From: Mariniphaga sp.
Lineage (GTDB): Bacteria > Bacteroidota > Bacteroidia > Bacteroidales > Prolixibacteraceae
NCBI GenBank assembly: GCA_013203525.1
Contig: JABMQB010000831.1
Coordinates: 1-6,053, forward strand
Direction: 5' to 3'
DNA length: 6,053 bases
In this document: piece after piece, positions 1-6,053 of the stretch
Position numbering within the stretch: position 1 is the first letter of the stretch
Layout: each line of letters starts with the position of its first letter
Translations under genes and position numbers: made by a program
Notes under the pieces: generated by a model
Seen by the model: the letters and a program-made list of their open reading frames with translations, nothing else
Databases searched by the model: none
Told to the model about the DNA's origin: nothing

Positions 1-184
1 CACGTGTTCCATTCTGAATTATTCCAATCGCACCCTGGTGCCCTTCGGGATAAACATCATAAAACACCATTACATTCAACCCCGGCATTTCCAGGTATTC
101 ATCATCATTAATTTTCAACTCTTGTGAAATTCCAGAAAGAAAAAAAGAAAGGATTAAAGCTACAGATAAATAGATTTTTTTCAT
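1..184 (-). CDS. Secreted protein of unknown function, N-terminal fragment (61 codons, runs off the left edge)
   Basis: Read on the minus strand, an ATG at 184 opens a frame that stays open to the window edge. It begins MKKIYLSVALILSFFLSGIS, a textbook Sec signal peptide: two lysines, a hydrophobic core, and a small-residue end with likely cleavage before Gln21-Glu22. The mature part begins with an acidic stretch (NDDEY), then MPGLNVMVFYDVYPEGHQ and GAIGIIQNG. The frame is too short to appear as a full ORF but has no stop, and the signal peptide makes it convincing. The segment with VYPEGHQG and IIQNG vaguely resembles the N-terminus of secreted Bacteroidota proteins that are sometimes annotated as glycoside hydrolases; I cannot confirm this from 61 residues. 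It is transcribed divergently from the operon at 450. No Shine-Dalgarno sequence is visible, which is usual in this phylum. Confidence 0.8.
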   Translation of the reverse strand, partial: MKKIYLSVALILSFFLSGISQELKINDDEYLEMPGLNVMVFYDVYPEGHQGAIGIIQNGTR

Positions 185-189
185 TTTTT

Positions 190-218
190 AATAGATTTAG
201 TTGGAAATAGATTTAGTT
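190..218. repeat. 13-bp direct repeat, two copies
   Basis: AATAGATTTAGTT occurs at 190..202 and again at 206..218, a period of 16 bp with a 3-bp spacer. It lies 6 to 34 bp upstream of the minus-strand start at 184, so it falls in the leader or core promoter of that gene. It could be a tandem duplication or a pair of regulator half-sites on one helix face (16 bp is about 1.5 turns, so in fact on opposite faces). The sequence is AT-rich, which lowers its weight. Confidence 0.55.
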
Positions 219-334
219 TGTTTTAATTTTATAATAGAAAATCCCCTGCATCGAACTTAATACTGCAGGCCGCTAAAACATCTAAACATTATGTATTCCG
301 AATCTTCTAAAATACTATCAAGGTTAATTTAAAA

Positions 335-365
335 GCCTCCCCGTTAATTCCCCGCACGGGGAGGC
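335..365 (-). terminator. GC-rich 10-bp perfect hairpin, terminator-like on the minus strand
   Basis: GCCTCCCCGT (335..344) is the exact reverse complement of ACGGGGAGGC (356..365), with an 11-nt loop. On the minus strand the stem is followed at once by TTTTAAATT (334 down to 326), which looks like an intrinsic terminator. On plus it is followed by ATAAGG and would not terminate canonically. No minus-strand gene ends here, since everything to the right up to 3228 is coded on plus; a terminator would therefore only stop antisense or read-through transcription. A second register is possible: TCCCC at 349..353 can pair with GGGGA at 358..362 around a GCAC loop, competing for the same right arm. 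The structure is certain; its role is a guess. Confidence 0.45.
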
Positions 366-367
366 AT

Positions 368-401
368 AAGGTATTTTGCTGTGCAAGCAATGGGAAACCT
401 T
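368..401. repeat. Nested short inverted repeats upstream of the operon
   Basis: AAGGT (368..372) pairs with ACCTT (397..401), and inside it TTGCT (376..380) pairs with AGCAA (386..390) around a GTGCA loop. The structure lies directly after the GC-rich stem and ends 48 bp before the first operon start. Stems of five are short and may be chance. If transcribed with the operon, the two structures together would form a leader of about 70 nt. Confidence 0.3.
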
Positions 402-449
402 ATAAATCATTTCAAAAATAACCAATTTAAAAATCAAAAATTGAATAAC

Positions 450-1178
450 ATGAAAAAATTAATCATATTACTAATATTAACCATTCCAATAATTTCATTC
501 GCCCAGGAAAACATTACTTGGGAATACCCTGTGAAGCCAGGAACAAATGAATGGGAAAACCTTGATGCATATCAGGATAAGTTAAATGCATATAATATCC
601 CTACAAATATTTTAAAAAAGATAAGTACCTCGGAACTTGTAAAAACATGTTTAAAATATCCTGAATTGCGCCTAATCTTTACCCGAAATGATATACAATC
701 AGGTTACAGTTATATAAGGTCAAAATTTAACGGATTTAGAGAATTAGAAACAAGGGAGGATGCAGGACAAGAGTTACTACGAACCTATAAAAGTTATAAT
801 CCTGATAACTTTAGCAAAAATGCTTCTCATCTGGAAATAGGTCGTTTTATTGTAAAATTTACGTATATTGAGTTATTGATGGCGCAAACTGAAATATTAA
901 AAAAGTTTAATTCTACAGACATCAATGAACTACTCAAATTATCAACAAAAAATTATAAAATTAAAAAAAATCTTAAACAATATTATGGACCAATGGGGCT
1001 AAATACTAATGTTTTACTTATGGGTAGATTTTTTAATAGTGATCTATCTGAACTAAGAAAAGATTTTGGCGATCACAAGGTTAACCTATTTATAGATTAT
1101 GGAATAATAACCGATCAAGAAATCTTTGATAAAATTGTTTCAGTTTGCGAAAAAAAACTAACAAATGCGAAATTGTAA
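450..1178 (+). CDS. Secreted (periplasmic) protein of an uncharacterised Bacteroidota family, paralogue of the next gene (242 aa)
   Basis: Function unknown. The start at 450 is preferred over in-frame ATGs at 381 and 390 because it opens directly into a signal peptide, MKKLIILLILTIPIISFAQ, with likely cleavage before Glu20; the upstream extension is Asn/Lys-rich, would bury the signal sequence, and overlaps the inverted repeats. The mature part is mostly helical in character with no transmembrane segment. A block at residues 48-104 contains ISTSELVKTCLKYPELR, a QSG, FNGFRELE and TRED. By hand alignment 27 of its 57 positions are identical to residues 51-107 of the downstream protein, and weaker matches continue to the C-terminus (LEIGRF, YYGPMGL, FIDY). 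There is no T9SS sorting tail, so the product is probably periplasmic. First gene of the operon; its 3' end overlaps the next gene by 14 bp. The ISTxxLVxxC, NGFxEL, RED pattern is one I associate with uncharacterised Bacteroidota proteins. Confidence 0.85.
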   Translation: MKKLIILLILTIPIISFAQENITWEYPVKPGTNEWENLDAYQDKLNAYNIPTNILKKISTSELVKTCLKYPELRLIFTRNDIQSGYSYIRSKFNGFRELETREDAGQELLRTYKSYNPDNFSKNASHLEIGRFIVKFTYIELLMAQTEILKKFNSTDINELLKLSTKNYKIKKNLKQYYGPMGLNTNVLLMGRFFNSDLSELRKDFGDHKVNLFIDYGIITDQEIFDKIVSVCEKKLTNAKL

Positions 1179-1899
1179 GAGTGTAATACTAATTATTCTG
1201 ATATTAAATCTGGCAGGTTGTCATAAAAATCCATGTGACGAGCTTGACAACGGCGTTTATGTGTATCCTGAAGAAAAAGCAAAGGGAAAGTCGTTTGAAG
1301 AATCAATAGAACTATACAAAATTCCAGAGTCCATTCTTGAATGTATTTCCACATGGGATTTAGTTGAATCATGTATTTATTACCCGGAAATGAGAATTAT
1401 TTGGACTCATTCACACCTTCAGGGCGGATTCGACAAAGTTAAAGCCATGTGTAATGGTTTTGAAGAACTGTGGAGGCGGGAGGATAAATTCACCGTTTTA
1501 ATGGCATTATATTCAGGATTAAATTTTGAAAGGGAATGGGATGTCTATACTGACCTTGAAAATGGACGGTTCATGGACAACATTATCAGGTATGAATTAA
1601 TTCTTACCCAAAATGAAATTCTTTTAGATTTAACACAATCCGAAAAAATTGAATTATTTCAAATGGCTATTGAAATCCAAAAAACTAAAACTGATAATAT
1701 GGAATATTATGATATAGTTGGAATACAAACTTCGTTGGCTATTTTAGCCAGGATCATGTATAACGACAACTTCCAGCCTTTAATAGAGGAATATGAAAAT
1801 AATGAATCTATGAGGATTTTTATTGATTATATAAAAATCCTGGATTCAGATATAATTAATATAATAATGAATTTATCCGAAAATTTTAAAAAACTATAA
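1165..1899 (+). CDS. Lipoprotein of the same uncharacterised family (244 aa)
   Basis: Function unknown. The N-terminus MRNCKSVILIILILNLAGC is a lipoprotein signal: a short hydrophobic core and lipobox LAGC with the lipidated cysteine at residue 19. The residues after it (HKNPCDE) do not form an obvious surface-export signal of the Lys/Asp-acidic type, so a periplasm-facing anchor is more likely, though uncertain. The rest parallels the upstream protein: ISTWDLVESCIYYPEMR at 61-77, QGG, CNGFEEL at 96-102, RRED at 104-107, LENGRF at 131-136, FIDY at 219-222. The ATG lies inside the last codons of the upstream gene (14-bp overlap, different frame), which suggests translational coupling, and the stop is three bases before the next ATG. 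The pair probably arose by tandem duplication, with the signal peptide type changed in one copy. Four extra cysteines (24, 60, 70, 96) lie in the mature part; 70 aligns with Cys67 of the paralogue. Confidence 0.88.
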   Translation: MRNCKSVILIILILNLAGCHKNPCDELDNGVYVYPEEKAKGKSFEESIELYKIPESILECISTWDLVESCIYYPEMRIIWTHSHLQGGFDKVKAMCNGFEELWRREDKFTVLMALYSGLNFEREWDVYTDLENGRFMDNIIRYELILTQNEILLDLTQSEKIELFQMAIEIQKTKTDNMEYYDIVGIQTSLAILARIMYNDNFQPLIEEYENNESMRIFIDYIKILDSDIINIIMNLSENFKKL

Positions 1900-1902
1900 A
1901 CA

Positions 1903-3228
1903 ATGAAAAAGAAATATTATATCCTAAATTTATCCTTTATTCTTTTATTAATATCAATTAATGTTATTACAAATGCACAAGGAACCGTTAAGACTCCAAT
2001 GAATCAAACTGTTTATGTGTTAAGTGATTATGATAATCCAACTTGGATAGCCCTTTGGGAAGCGGATGCAGCTGATTGGATAGATGATAATAACTCTGGG
2101 GCAGTCCGTATAGGGGCGGCAACTTCCAATTATAATTGCCATTCTTATGCCTGGCATGTAAGCGACGGAGGTAATTCTGGAGACTGTTGGATGAACTATG
2201 AATATGGAGGTTCTAATCTTTCCAAATATTGGACCAATGATTCATATTCTTCAACTTATTCAATAGGTAACTATAAAAAACTGTTTTATGGCACTAGTGC
2301 TAACCACTCGGCAATAACAACCGATCAAACAGGAGTTGTTAAATCCAAATGGGGTACATGGCCACTTTACCGCCATGGAAGAACTGACTGTCCATATGAG
2401 AATCCGAGTTTTACGTATTATGAAGTACCGATTTCAGGTCCTGATTATATGTGTTCGTCGGATGCCGAAACATTTTCGATTGTGAATATTTCAGGAGCAG
2501 ATTATAGTTGGACTGGATCAGAAGTCAGTGTTGGTGGCAGCTCCTACTCAACTACTGCAACATCAGGTGCTTATAGTCGTGGACTTGGGTATGTGAAAGC
2601 TGATGTTTCTGATTTACCTTCTGGAACAACAATTAAAAACCTGGAATCTTTTTATATTGATGGACCTGATTATGAAGATGTTTCTTTCTCATTATATACT
2701 TCAGGCGGAACACCTGTTTCATATATGTGCCCCAATACTCATTATCATATTTATGTAAATAATAATTCAGGTTGCAGTACTTCCAATTATTCATGGACTG
2801 TCCCTGCTGCATGGACTGTCAATTATACTTGGAGCAATATGATCTCAATCTATACTAATTCTACTCCCGGGGGAAATGTTATGGTAGATGCTTCTACTTG
2901 TTGTTCAAGTTGTGGTGCAATTAGAATAATCTCTGACTATTTTGGAAGCGGTTATTGCGGAGGTATGTATTCCATGGTTTTATCGCCTAATCCAACAGCA
3001 GGGGAAACTACAATATCCCTCCAAGCCACATTGGAAGATATTGAATTTGACGAGGATGCAGAGTGGGAAGTTGAAGTTTATTCTGAAATACAGGTATTAA
3101 AAGAGAAAAAGGTAAAACTTAAAGGCAACAAGCACAAAATAAAAACACAGGATTGGAAAGAAGGGATTTATTATATAAGGGTTTTCTACAAAGATGAAAT
3201 TATTACAGGGAAACTGGTTGTAAAATAG
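1903..3228 (+). CDS. T9SS-exported protein with a putative Cys/His hydrolase-like domain and Ig-like modules (441 aa)
   Basis: A signal peptide (residues 1 to about 25, ending NAQG) is followed by a domain at about 30-170 with YNCHSYAWH (77-85), HSAI (135-138), SKWG (148-151), PLYRH (154-158) and DCPY (162-165). A Cys in an NC(H)xxAW context followed by a His in a strand-like HSA context recalls NlpC/P60- or CHAP-type cysteine hydrolases, with Cys79 and His135 as candidate catalytic residues; this is a motif-level inference. Residues 176-235 (ISGPDYMCSSDAETFS, then YSWTGS) and about 255-355 (with STCCSSCG at 331-338) look like beta-sandwich PKD/Ig-like modules common in this phylum. The C-terminus is a type A T9SS sorting domain: SPNPT at 361-365, a beta-rich segment with GIYYIRV, and a final KLVVK. 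The protein should cross the outer membrane and be anchored or released. It lies three bases after the lipoprotein gene and is the last gene of the operon. Confidence 0.88.
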   Translation: MKKKYYILNLSFILLLISINVITNAQGTVKTPMNQTVYVLSDYDNPTWIALWEADAADWIDDNNSGAVRIGAATSNYNCHSYAWHVSDGGNSGDCWMNYEYGGSNLSKYWTNDSYSSTYSIGNYKKLFYGTSANHSAITTDQTGVVKSKWGTWPLYRHGRTDCPYENPSFTYYEVPISGPDYMCSSDAETFSIVNISGADYSWTGSEVSVGGSSYSTTATSGAYSRGLGYVKADVSDLPSGTTIKNLESFYIDGPDYEDVSFSLYTSGGTPVSYMCPNTHYHIYVNNNSGCSTSNYSWTVPAAWTVNYTWSNMISIYTNSTPGGNVMVDASTCCSSCGAIRIISDYFGSGYCGGMYSMVLSPNPTAGETTISLQATLEDIEFDEDAEWEVEVYSEIQVLKEKKVKLKGNKHKIKTQDWKEGIYYIRVFYKDEIITGKLVVK

Positions 3229-3239
3229 CCTTTTCAGGC

Positions 3240-3274
3240 AACTCACGGTGTGACCTGAAGTCACGCCGTGAGTT
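3240..3274. terminator. 15-bp hairpin between convergent stop codons, probable bidirectional terminator
   Basis: AACTCACGGTGTGAC (3240..3254) pairs with GTCACGCCGTGAGTT (3260..3274) along 15 positions, one of them a T·G wobble, closing a 5-nt CTGAA loop. It begins 11 bases after the stop of the plus-strand operon and ends 7 bases before the stop of alaS, so it serves both transcripts by position. Neither side has a canonical T-run: plus continues ATCGGAAC and minus continues TGCCTGAAAAGGC. Termination may be helped by another factor, or the hairpin may act as a 3'-end stabiliser. Confidence 0.75.
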
Positions 3275-3281
3275 ATCGGAA

Positions 3282-5903
3282 CTACCGTAAAAACGACAAA
3301 GCTTTTTCAATTGCCGCCGGAATTCCATTAATATCTTTTCCGCCGGCAGTTGCAAAAAATGGCTGGCCTCCACCGCCCCCTTTAATCTCTTTTCCTGCTT
3401 CACGAACAATTTGCCCGGCGTTCAGGTTTTTCTCAGCAACAAGATTTTCAGAAATCATTACTAAAAGGTTTGGTTTACCTTTAATATTTGCACCCAAAAC
3501 AAGGTATAGGTTATCTACTTCGTTTTTAAGCTGAAAAGCAAGGTCTTTTAACATTGCTTCATTCTCGACTTCAACCTGGTCGGCAATAATATTGACTCCT
3601 CTTTCGAGTAATACTTTGCTTTTAAGGTTTGCCTTCAATATTTTCAAGCTCTCTTTACCGAATGCTTCAAGCTGTTTTGAAAGTTCGGAGTTTTCTTTAA
3701 TTAAACCCATTACACTTCCAATAATATCTTTTGAACCTTTTACGGTTTCTTTAATACTTTTAAGTGTTTTAATCTGATCGTTTACAAATTTCTCTGCTCG
3801 TTCAGCTGTGATAGCTTCAATCCTTCGGATACCAGCGGCAATAGCACTTTCCGAAACAAACTTAAATAATCCAATCTGACCGGTAGCCTGAACATGAATT
3901 CCACCACAAAGTTCTACCGATTCACCAAATTTAATAACACGAACCTCATCGCCATATTTTTCTCCAAACAACGACATTGCCCCCATCGATTTAGCTTCAT
4001 CCATAGGTATCGACCGTTTTTCTTCAAGAAAAGAATTTAGCCGGATTTTCTGATTTACCAGAGTTTCCACTTTTTCAATTTCCTCATCGGTCATTTTCTG
4101 AAAATGAGAAAAATCAAATCGCAAGTGGTCGGCATTTACCAACGATCCTTTTTGCTCAACATGGGTTCCAAGAACCTTGCGAAGAGCATGATGTAAAAGA
4201 TGAGTGGCTGTATGGTTATTGGCTGTATTTATCCGTTTTGAATTACTTACAACTGCTTTAAATTTCAATTCAGGATTTTCAGGTAATTTTTCAATTACAT
4301 GCACAATCAGGTTATTTTCTTTTTGTGTATCGATAACAGAAGTTTTAATACCATTTGCCTCGATATATCCGGTATCGCCAACCTGCCCGCCCGATTCACT
4401 ATAAAAGGGTGTTTTATCAAATACCAGCTGGAACATAGTTTTTTTCTTCTGAGTTACTTTTCGATACCGGGCAATTTGAATATCTGCTTCAAAAAAATCG
4501 TATCCAATAAATTCCGATTTATTTATTTTCTTCAACTCCACCCAATCGTCAGTTTCAAGGGTTGCTGCATTCCGTGAACGGTTTTTCTGGTTTCCCATTT
4601 CAACCTCAAATTCTTTGACATCAACCTCTAGCCCGTTCTCACGGGCAATCAATTCAGTAAGATCGAGCGGAAATCCAAATGTATCATAAAGTTCAAAAGC
4701 ATCTTTCCCATTGATACTTTTAGAATTATTTGATTTTGCTTTTTTAACAAGGTCATCCATTAATCTGATTCCCGTAGCCAGGGTACGAAGAAATGATTCT
4801 TCTTCTTCTTTTATAACTTTTTCGATGAGTTGTTGCTGAGCTGCAAGTTCAGGAAATGCATCACCCAAATTATTTATTAATTCTTCAACCAACTTATAAA
4901 TAAAAGCTTCACGGAATTCGAGGAAAGTATAACCATAACGTACAGCCCTCCTTAAAATCCGACGGATTACATAACCGGCCTTATTGTTCGAAGGCAATTG
5001 CCCATCAGCAATGGCAAACGAAACAGCACGAAGATGGTCGGCAACAACCCGCATTGCAATATCAGCCTTTTCGTTTTCACCATATTTTTTGTTGCAAAGA
5101 ATTCCAAGAACCTTAATTATATCCTGAAAAACATCGGTATCGTAATTTGATTTAACACCCTGAAGAGCCATACAAAGCCTTTCAAATCCCATTCCTGTAT
5201 CGACATGTTTGGCAGGCAATTCTTCCAAACTACCATTCGATTTACGATTATACTGAATAAATACAAGGTTCCAAATTTCAATTACCAACGGATGGTCTTT
5301 ATTAACCAGTTCACCTCCTTGTATTTTTTCACGTTCAGCTTTGTTTCTTAAATCAACATGAATTTCGGAACAAGGACCACATGGACCTGTATCGCCCATT
5401 TCCCAAAAATTATCTTTTTTACTTCCATCAAGGATTCTTTCTTTAGGCAAAAAATTCTCCCAGTAACCTGCAGCTTCATTATCCCTTTCCAGATTTTCAC
5501 CGGCAAAACCCTCAAAAACCGATGCATATAAACGGTTGGCATCAATCCCTAATCTATCAACAAGTAGTTCCCAAGCCCACTCAATAGCTTCCTTTTTAAA
5601 ATAATCACCGAATGACCAGTTTCCCAACATTTCGAACATAGTATGGTGGTATGTATCATGGCCCACTTCCTCTAAATCGTTATGTTTTCCAGAAACACGC
5701 AAGCATTTTTGCGAATCGGCAACCCTATTCCATTTTGATGGTTCATTGCCCAGAAACCAATCTTTAAATTGATTCATCCCCGCATTGGTAAACATCAGAG
5801 TTGGGTCATTTTTTACCACCATTGGCGCCGAACCAACAATTTGATGTTGTTTCTCTTTAAAAAAATCAAGGAATGCATTTCTGATTTCTTTGGAGCTCTT
5901 CAT
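3282..5903 (-). CDS. alaS: Alanyl-tRNA synthetase (873 aa, complete)
   Basis: Attaches alanine to tRNA-Ala in the cytoplasm using ATP, and hydrolyses mischarged Ser- or Gly-tRNA-Ala. Domains in order: class II catalytic core (about 1-245), with the motif 1 region around PTLMFTNAG, motif 2 around CLRVSGKHNDLEEVG and FEMLGNWSFGDYF, and motif 3 DTGMGFERL (235-243); helical tRNA-recognition domain (about 250-460, with GYVIRRILRRAVRYG); editing domain with the zinc-site signature HTATH (564-568) and CGGIH (666-670), giving ligands His564, His568, Cys666 and His670, the same numbering as E. coli; a coiled-coil segment (about 705-770); and a C-Ala domain ending in a GGGGGQPFFATAGG loop (842-855). 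Length matches the E. coli enzyme (876 aa). The start MKSSKEIRNAFLDFF aligns with the canonical N-terminus. No frameshift or missing key residue. It is convergent with the upstream operon and functionally unrelated to it. Confidence 0.98.
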   Translation of the reverse strand: MKSSKEIRNAFLDFFKEKQHQIVGSAPMVVKNDPTLMFTNAGMNQFKDWFLGNEPSKWNRVADSQKCLRVSGKHNDLEEVGHDTYHHTMFEMLGNWSFGDYFKKEAIEWAWELLVDRLGIDANRLYASVFEGFAGENLERDNEAAGYWENFLPKERILDGSKKDNFWEMGDTGPCGPCSEIHVDLRNKAEREKIQGGELVNKDHPLVIEIWNLVFIQYNRKSNGSLEELPAKHVDTGMGFERLCMALQGVKSNYDTDVFQDIIKVLGILCNKKYGENEKADIAMRVVADHLRAVSFAIADGQLPSNNKAGYVIRRILRRAVRYGYTFLEFREAFIYKLVEELINNLGDAFPELAAQQQLIEKVIKEEEESFLRTLATGIRLMDDLVKKAKSNNSKSINGKDAFELYDTFGFPLDLTELIARENGLEVDVKEFEVEMGNQKNRSRNAATLETDDWVELKKINKSEFIGYDFFEADIQIARYRKVTQKKKTMFQLVFDKTPFYSESGGQVGDTGYIEANGIKTSVIDTQKENNLIVHVIEKLPENPELKFKAVVSNSKRINTANNHTATHLLHHALRKVLGTHVEQKGSLVNADHLRFDFSHFQKMTDEEIEKVETLVNQKIRLNSFLEEKRSIPMDEAKSMGAMSLFGEKYGDEVRVIKFGESVELCGGIHVQATGQIGLFKFVSESAIAAGIRRIEAITAERAEKFVNDQIKTLKSIKETVKGSKDIIGSVMGLIKENSELSKQLEAFGKESLKILKANLKSKVLLERGVNIIADQVEVENEAMLKDLAFQLKNEVDNLYLVLGANIKGKPNLLVMISENLVAEKNLNAGQIVREAGKEIKGGGGGQPFFATAGGKDINGIPAAIEKALSFLR

Positions 5904-5924
5904 ATCTAAAAAATTTTATCTAAA

Positions 5925-5944
5925 GTGTTAAAATAAATTAACAC
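5925..5944 (-). promoter_or_regulatory. Inverted repeat in the alaS leader
   Basis: GTGTTAA (5925..5931) and TTAACAC (5938..5944) form a perfect 7-bp inverted repeat with a 6-nt A/T loop, 21 bases upstream of the alaS start. As RNA it is a small hairpin followed by an A/U-rich stretch (TTTAGATAAAATTTTTT on the minus strand); as DNA it is a possible operator. E. coli AlaRS is known to repress its own gene at a palindrome by the promoter, so autoregulation is conceivable, but nothing here proves it and AT-rich DNA makes short palindromes easily. Confidence 0.4.
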
Positions 5945-5979
5945 ATTTTTACAAATTAGTATTATCTTAGTTTATTGTT

Positions 5980-5987
5980 TATTTTTG
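5980..5987 (+). promoter_or_regulatory. Possible -7 box on the plus strand for a divergent gene beyond the window
   Basis: TATTTTTG matches TAnnTTTG on plus. No TTTG is visible at the expected upstream distance. No coding start follows before the window ends at 6053, so the box would serve a gene to the right of the window, divergent from alaS. In T-rich DNA such a match can be chance. Confidence 0.25.
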
Positions 5988-6021
5988 ACGCAAAATAAAT
6001 ACCCCGGTCAAAAAATCGATG

Positions 6022-6029
6022 CAAAGTTA
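6022..6029 (-). promoter_or_regulatory. Candidate -7 box of the alaS promoter (TAnnTTTG)
   Basis: On the minus strand the sequence TAACTTTG matches the Bacteroidota -7 consensus TAnnTTTG exactly. It would place transcription start near 6015 and give a leader of about 110 nt that includes the inverted repeat at 5925..5944. The partner TTTG at about -33 is not clear: only a T-rich stretch near the window edge occupies that place. Confidence 0.45.
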
Positions 6030-6053
6030 GAGTAAAAAATTAATTAAAAAGAC

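Larger units (their letters stand above)
185..449. other. Divergent intergenic region, AT-rich, with several inverted repeats
   Basis: These 265 bases separate two divergent genes and should hold both promoters. I see no convincing ORF. The contents are: a 13-bp direct repeat (190..202 and 206..218); a 6-bp inverted repeat CCTGCA/TGCAGG (245..250 and 264..269, 13-nt loop); a GC-rich perfect 10-bp stem (335..365); and nested short inverted repeats at 368..401. No full Bacteroidota promoter (TTTG, then TAnnTTTG about 20 bp later) is clear on either strand. The nearest candidate on plus is a TTTG at 375..378 followed by a TATAAAT stretch at 401..407, which matches the downstream box poorly. Confidence 0.6.

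Noticed and set aside
245..269. GTTCGAT on the minus strand beside CCTGCA/TGCAGG, resembling a tRNA T-arm or attachment site
   Set aside because: The flanking bases do not form a 5-bp T-stem with a 7-nt loop, no cloverleaf can be built around it, and no CCA follows. Chance similarity.
335..401. Possible integron attC site or mobile-element end
   Set aside because: No paired GTTRRRY/RYYYAAC core sites, no integrase or transposase in the window, and no target-site duplication seen.
381..449. N-terminal extension of the first operon protein from the ATG at 381
   Set aside because: The 23 extra residues are Asn/Lys-rich and would precede a complete signal peptide starting at 450. The stretch also overlaps inverted repeats, so 450 is the better start.
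1165..1178. Frameshift splitting one gene into the first two operon genes
   Set aside because: The two proteins align with each other end to end and each has its own export signal, so they are tandem paralogues and not halves of one broken gene.
3203..5545. Several open frames of 61-92 codons overlapping alaS on both strands
   Set aside because: All lie within or across the clearly coding alaS frame, lack family-like sequence or signal peptides, and are shadows. The proline-rich one at 3268..3534 merely reads the glycine loop of AlaRS backwards.

Overview
The window comes from a member of the Bacteroidota. The evidence is a protein at 1903..3228 that ends in a type A C-terminal sorting domain of the type IX secretion system (T9SS: an SPNPT motif about 80 residues from the end and a final basic residue after KLVV). 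AT-rich intergenic DNA, the lack of Shine-Dalgarno sequences before the starts, and TAnnTTTG-type promoter boxes upstream of alaS agree with this. I cannot name a genus.

Layout from left to right. (1) The 5' end of a minus-strand gene for a secreted protein runs off the left edge (1..184). (2) A 265-bp AT-rich intergenic region (185..449) separates it from a divergent operon. It holds a 13-bp direct repeat and several inverted repeats, including a GC-rich perfect 10-bp stem at 335..365. (3) A tight plus-strand three-gene operon follows (450..3228). Its first two genes are diverged paralogues of one family, one with an ordinary signal peptide and one with a lipobox; they overlap by 14 bp. Three bases later comes a T9SS-exported protein whose N-terminal domain has Cys and His residues arranged like a cysteine hydrolase. 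(4) A 15-bp hairpin lies between the two convergent stop codons. (5) A complete minus-strand alaS (alanyl-tRNA synthetase, 873 aa) is followed by its upstream region, which has a short inverted repeat next to the start and a candidate promoter near the right edge.

alaS is housekeeping and unrelated to the operon. The operon is the unusual part: it predicts one periplasmic soluble protein, one membrane-anchored periplasmic lipoprotein of the same family, and one cell-surface or secreted putative hydrolase, all from one transcript. The arrangement would suit a secreted enzyme with dedicated periplasmic partners (chaperone, inhibitor or immunity proteins), but that role is inferred from gene order and predicted localisation only. 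I saw no tRNA, rRNA, CRISPR array, insertion sequence or prophage feature.
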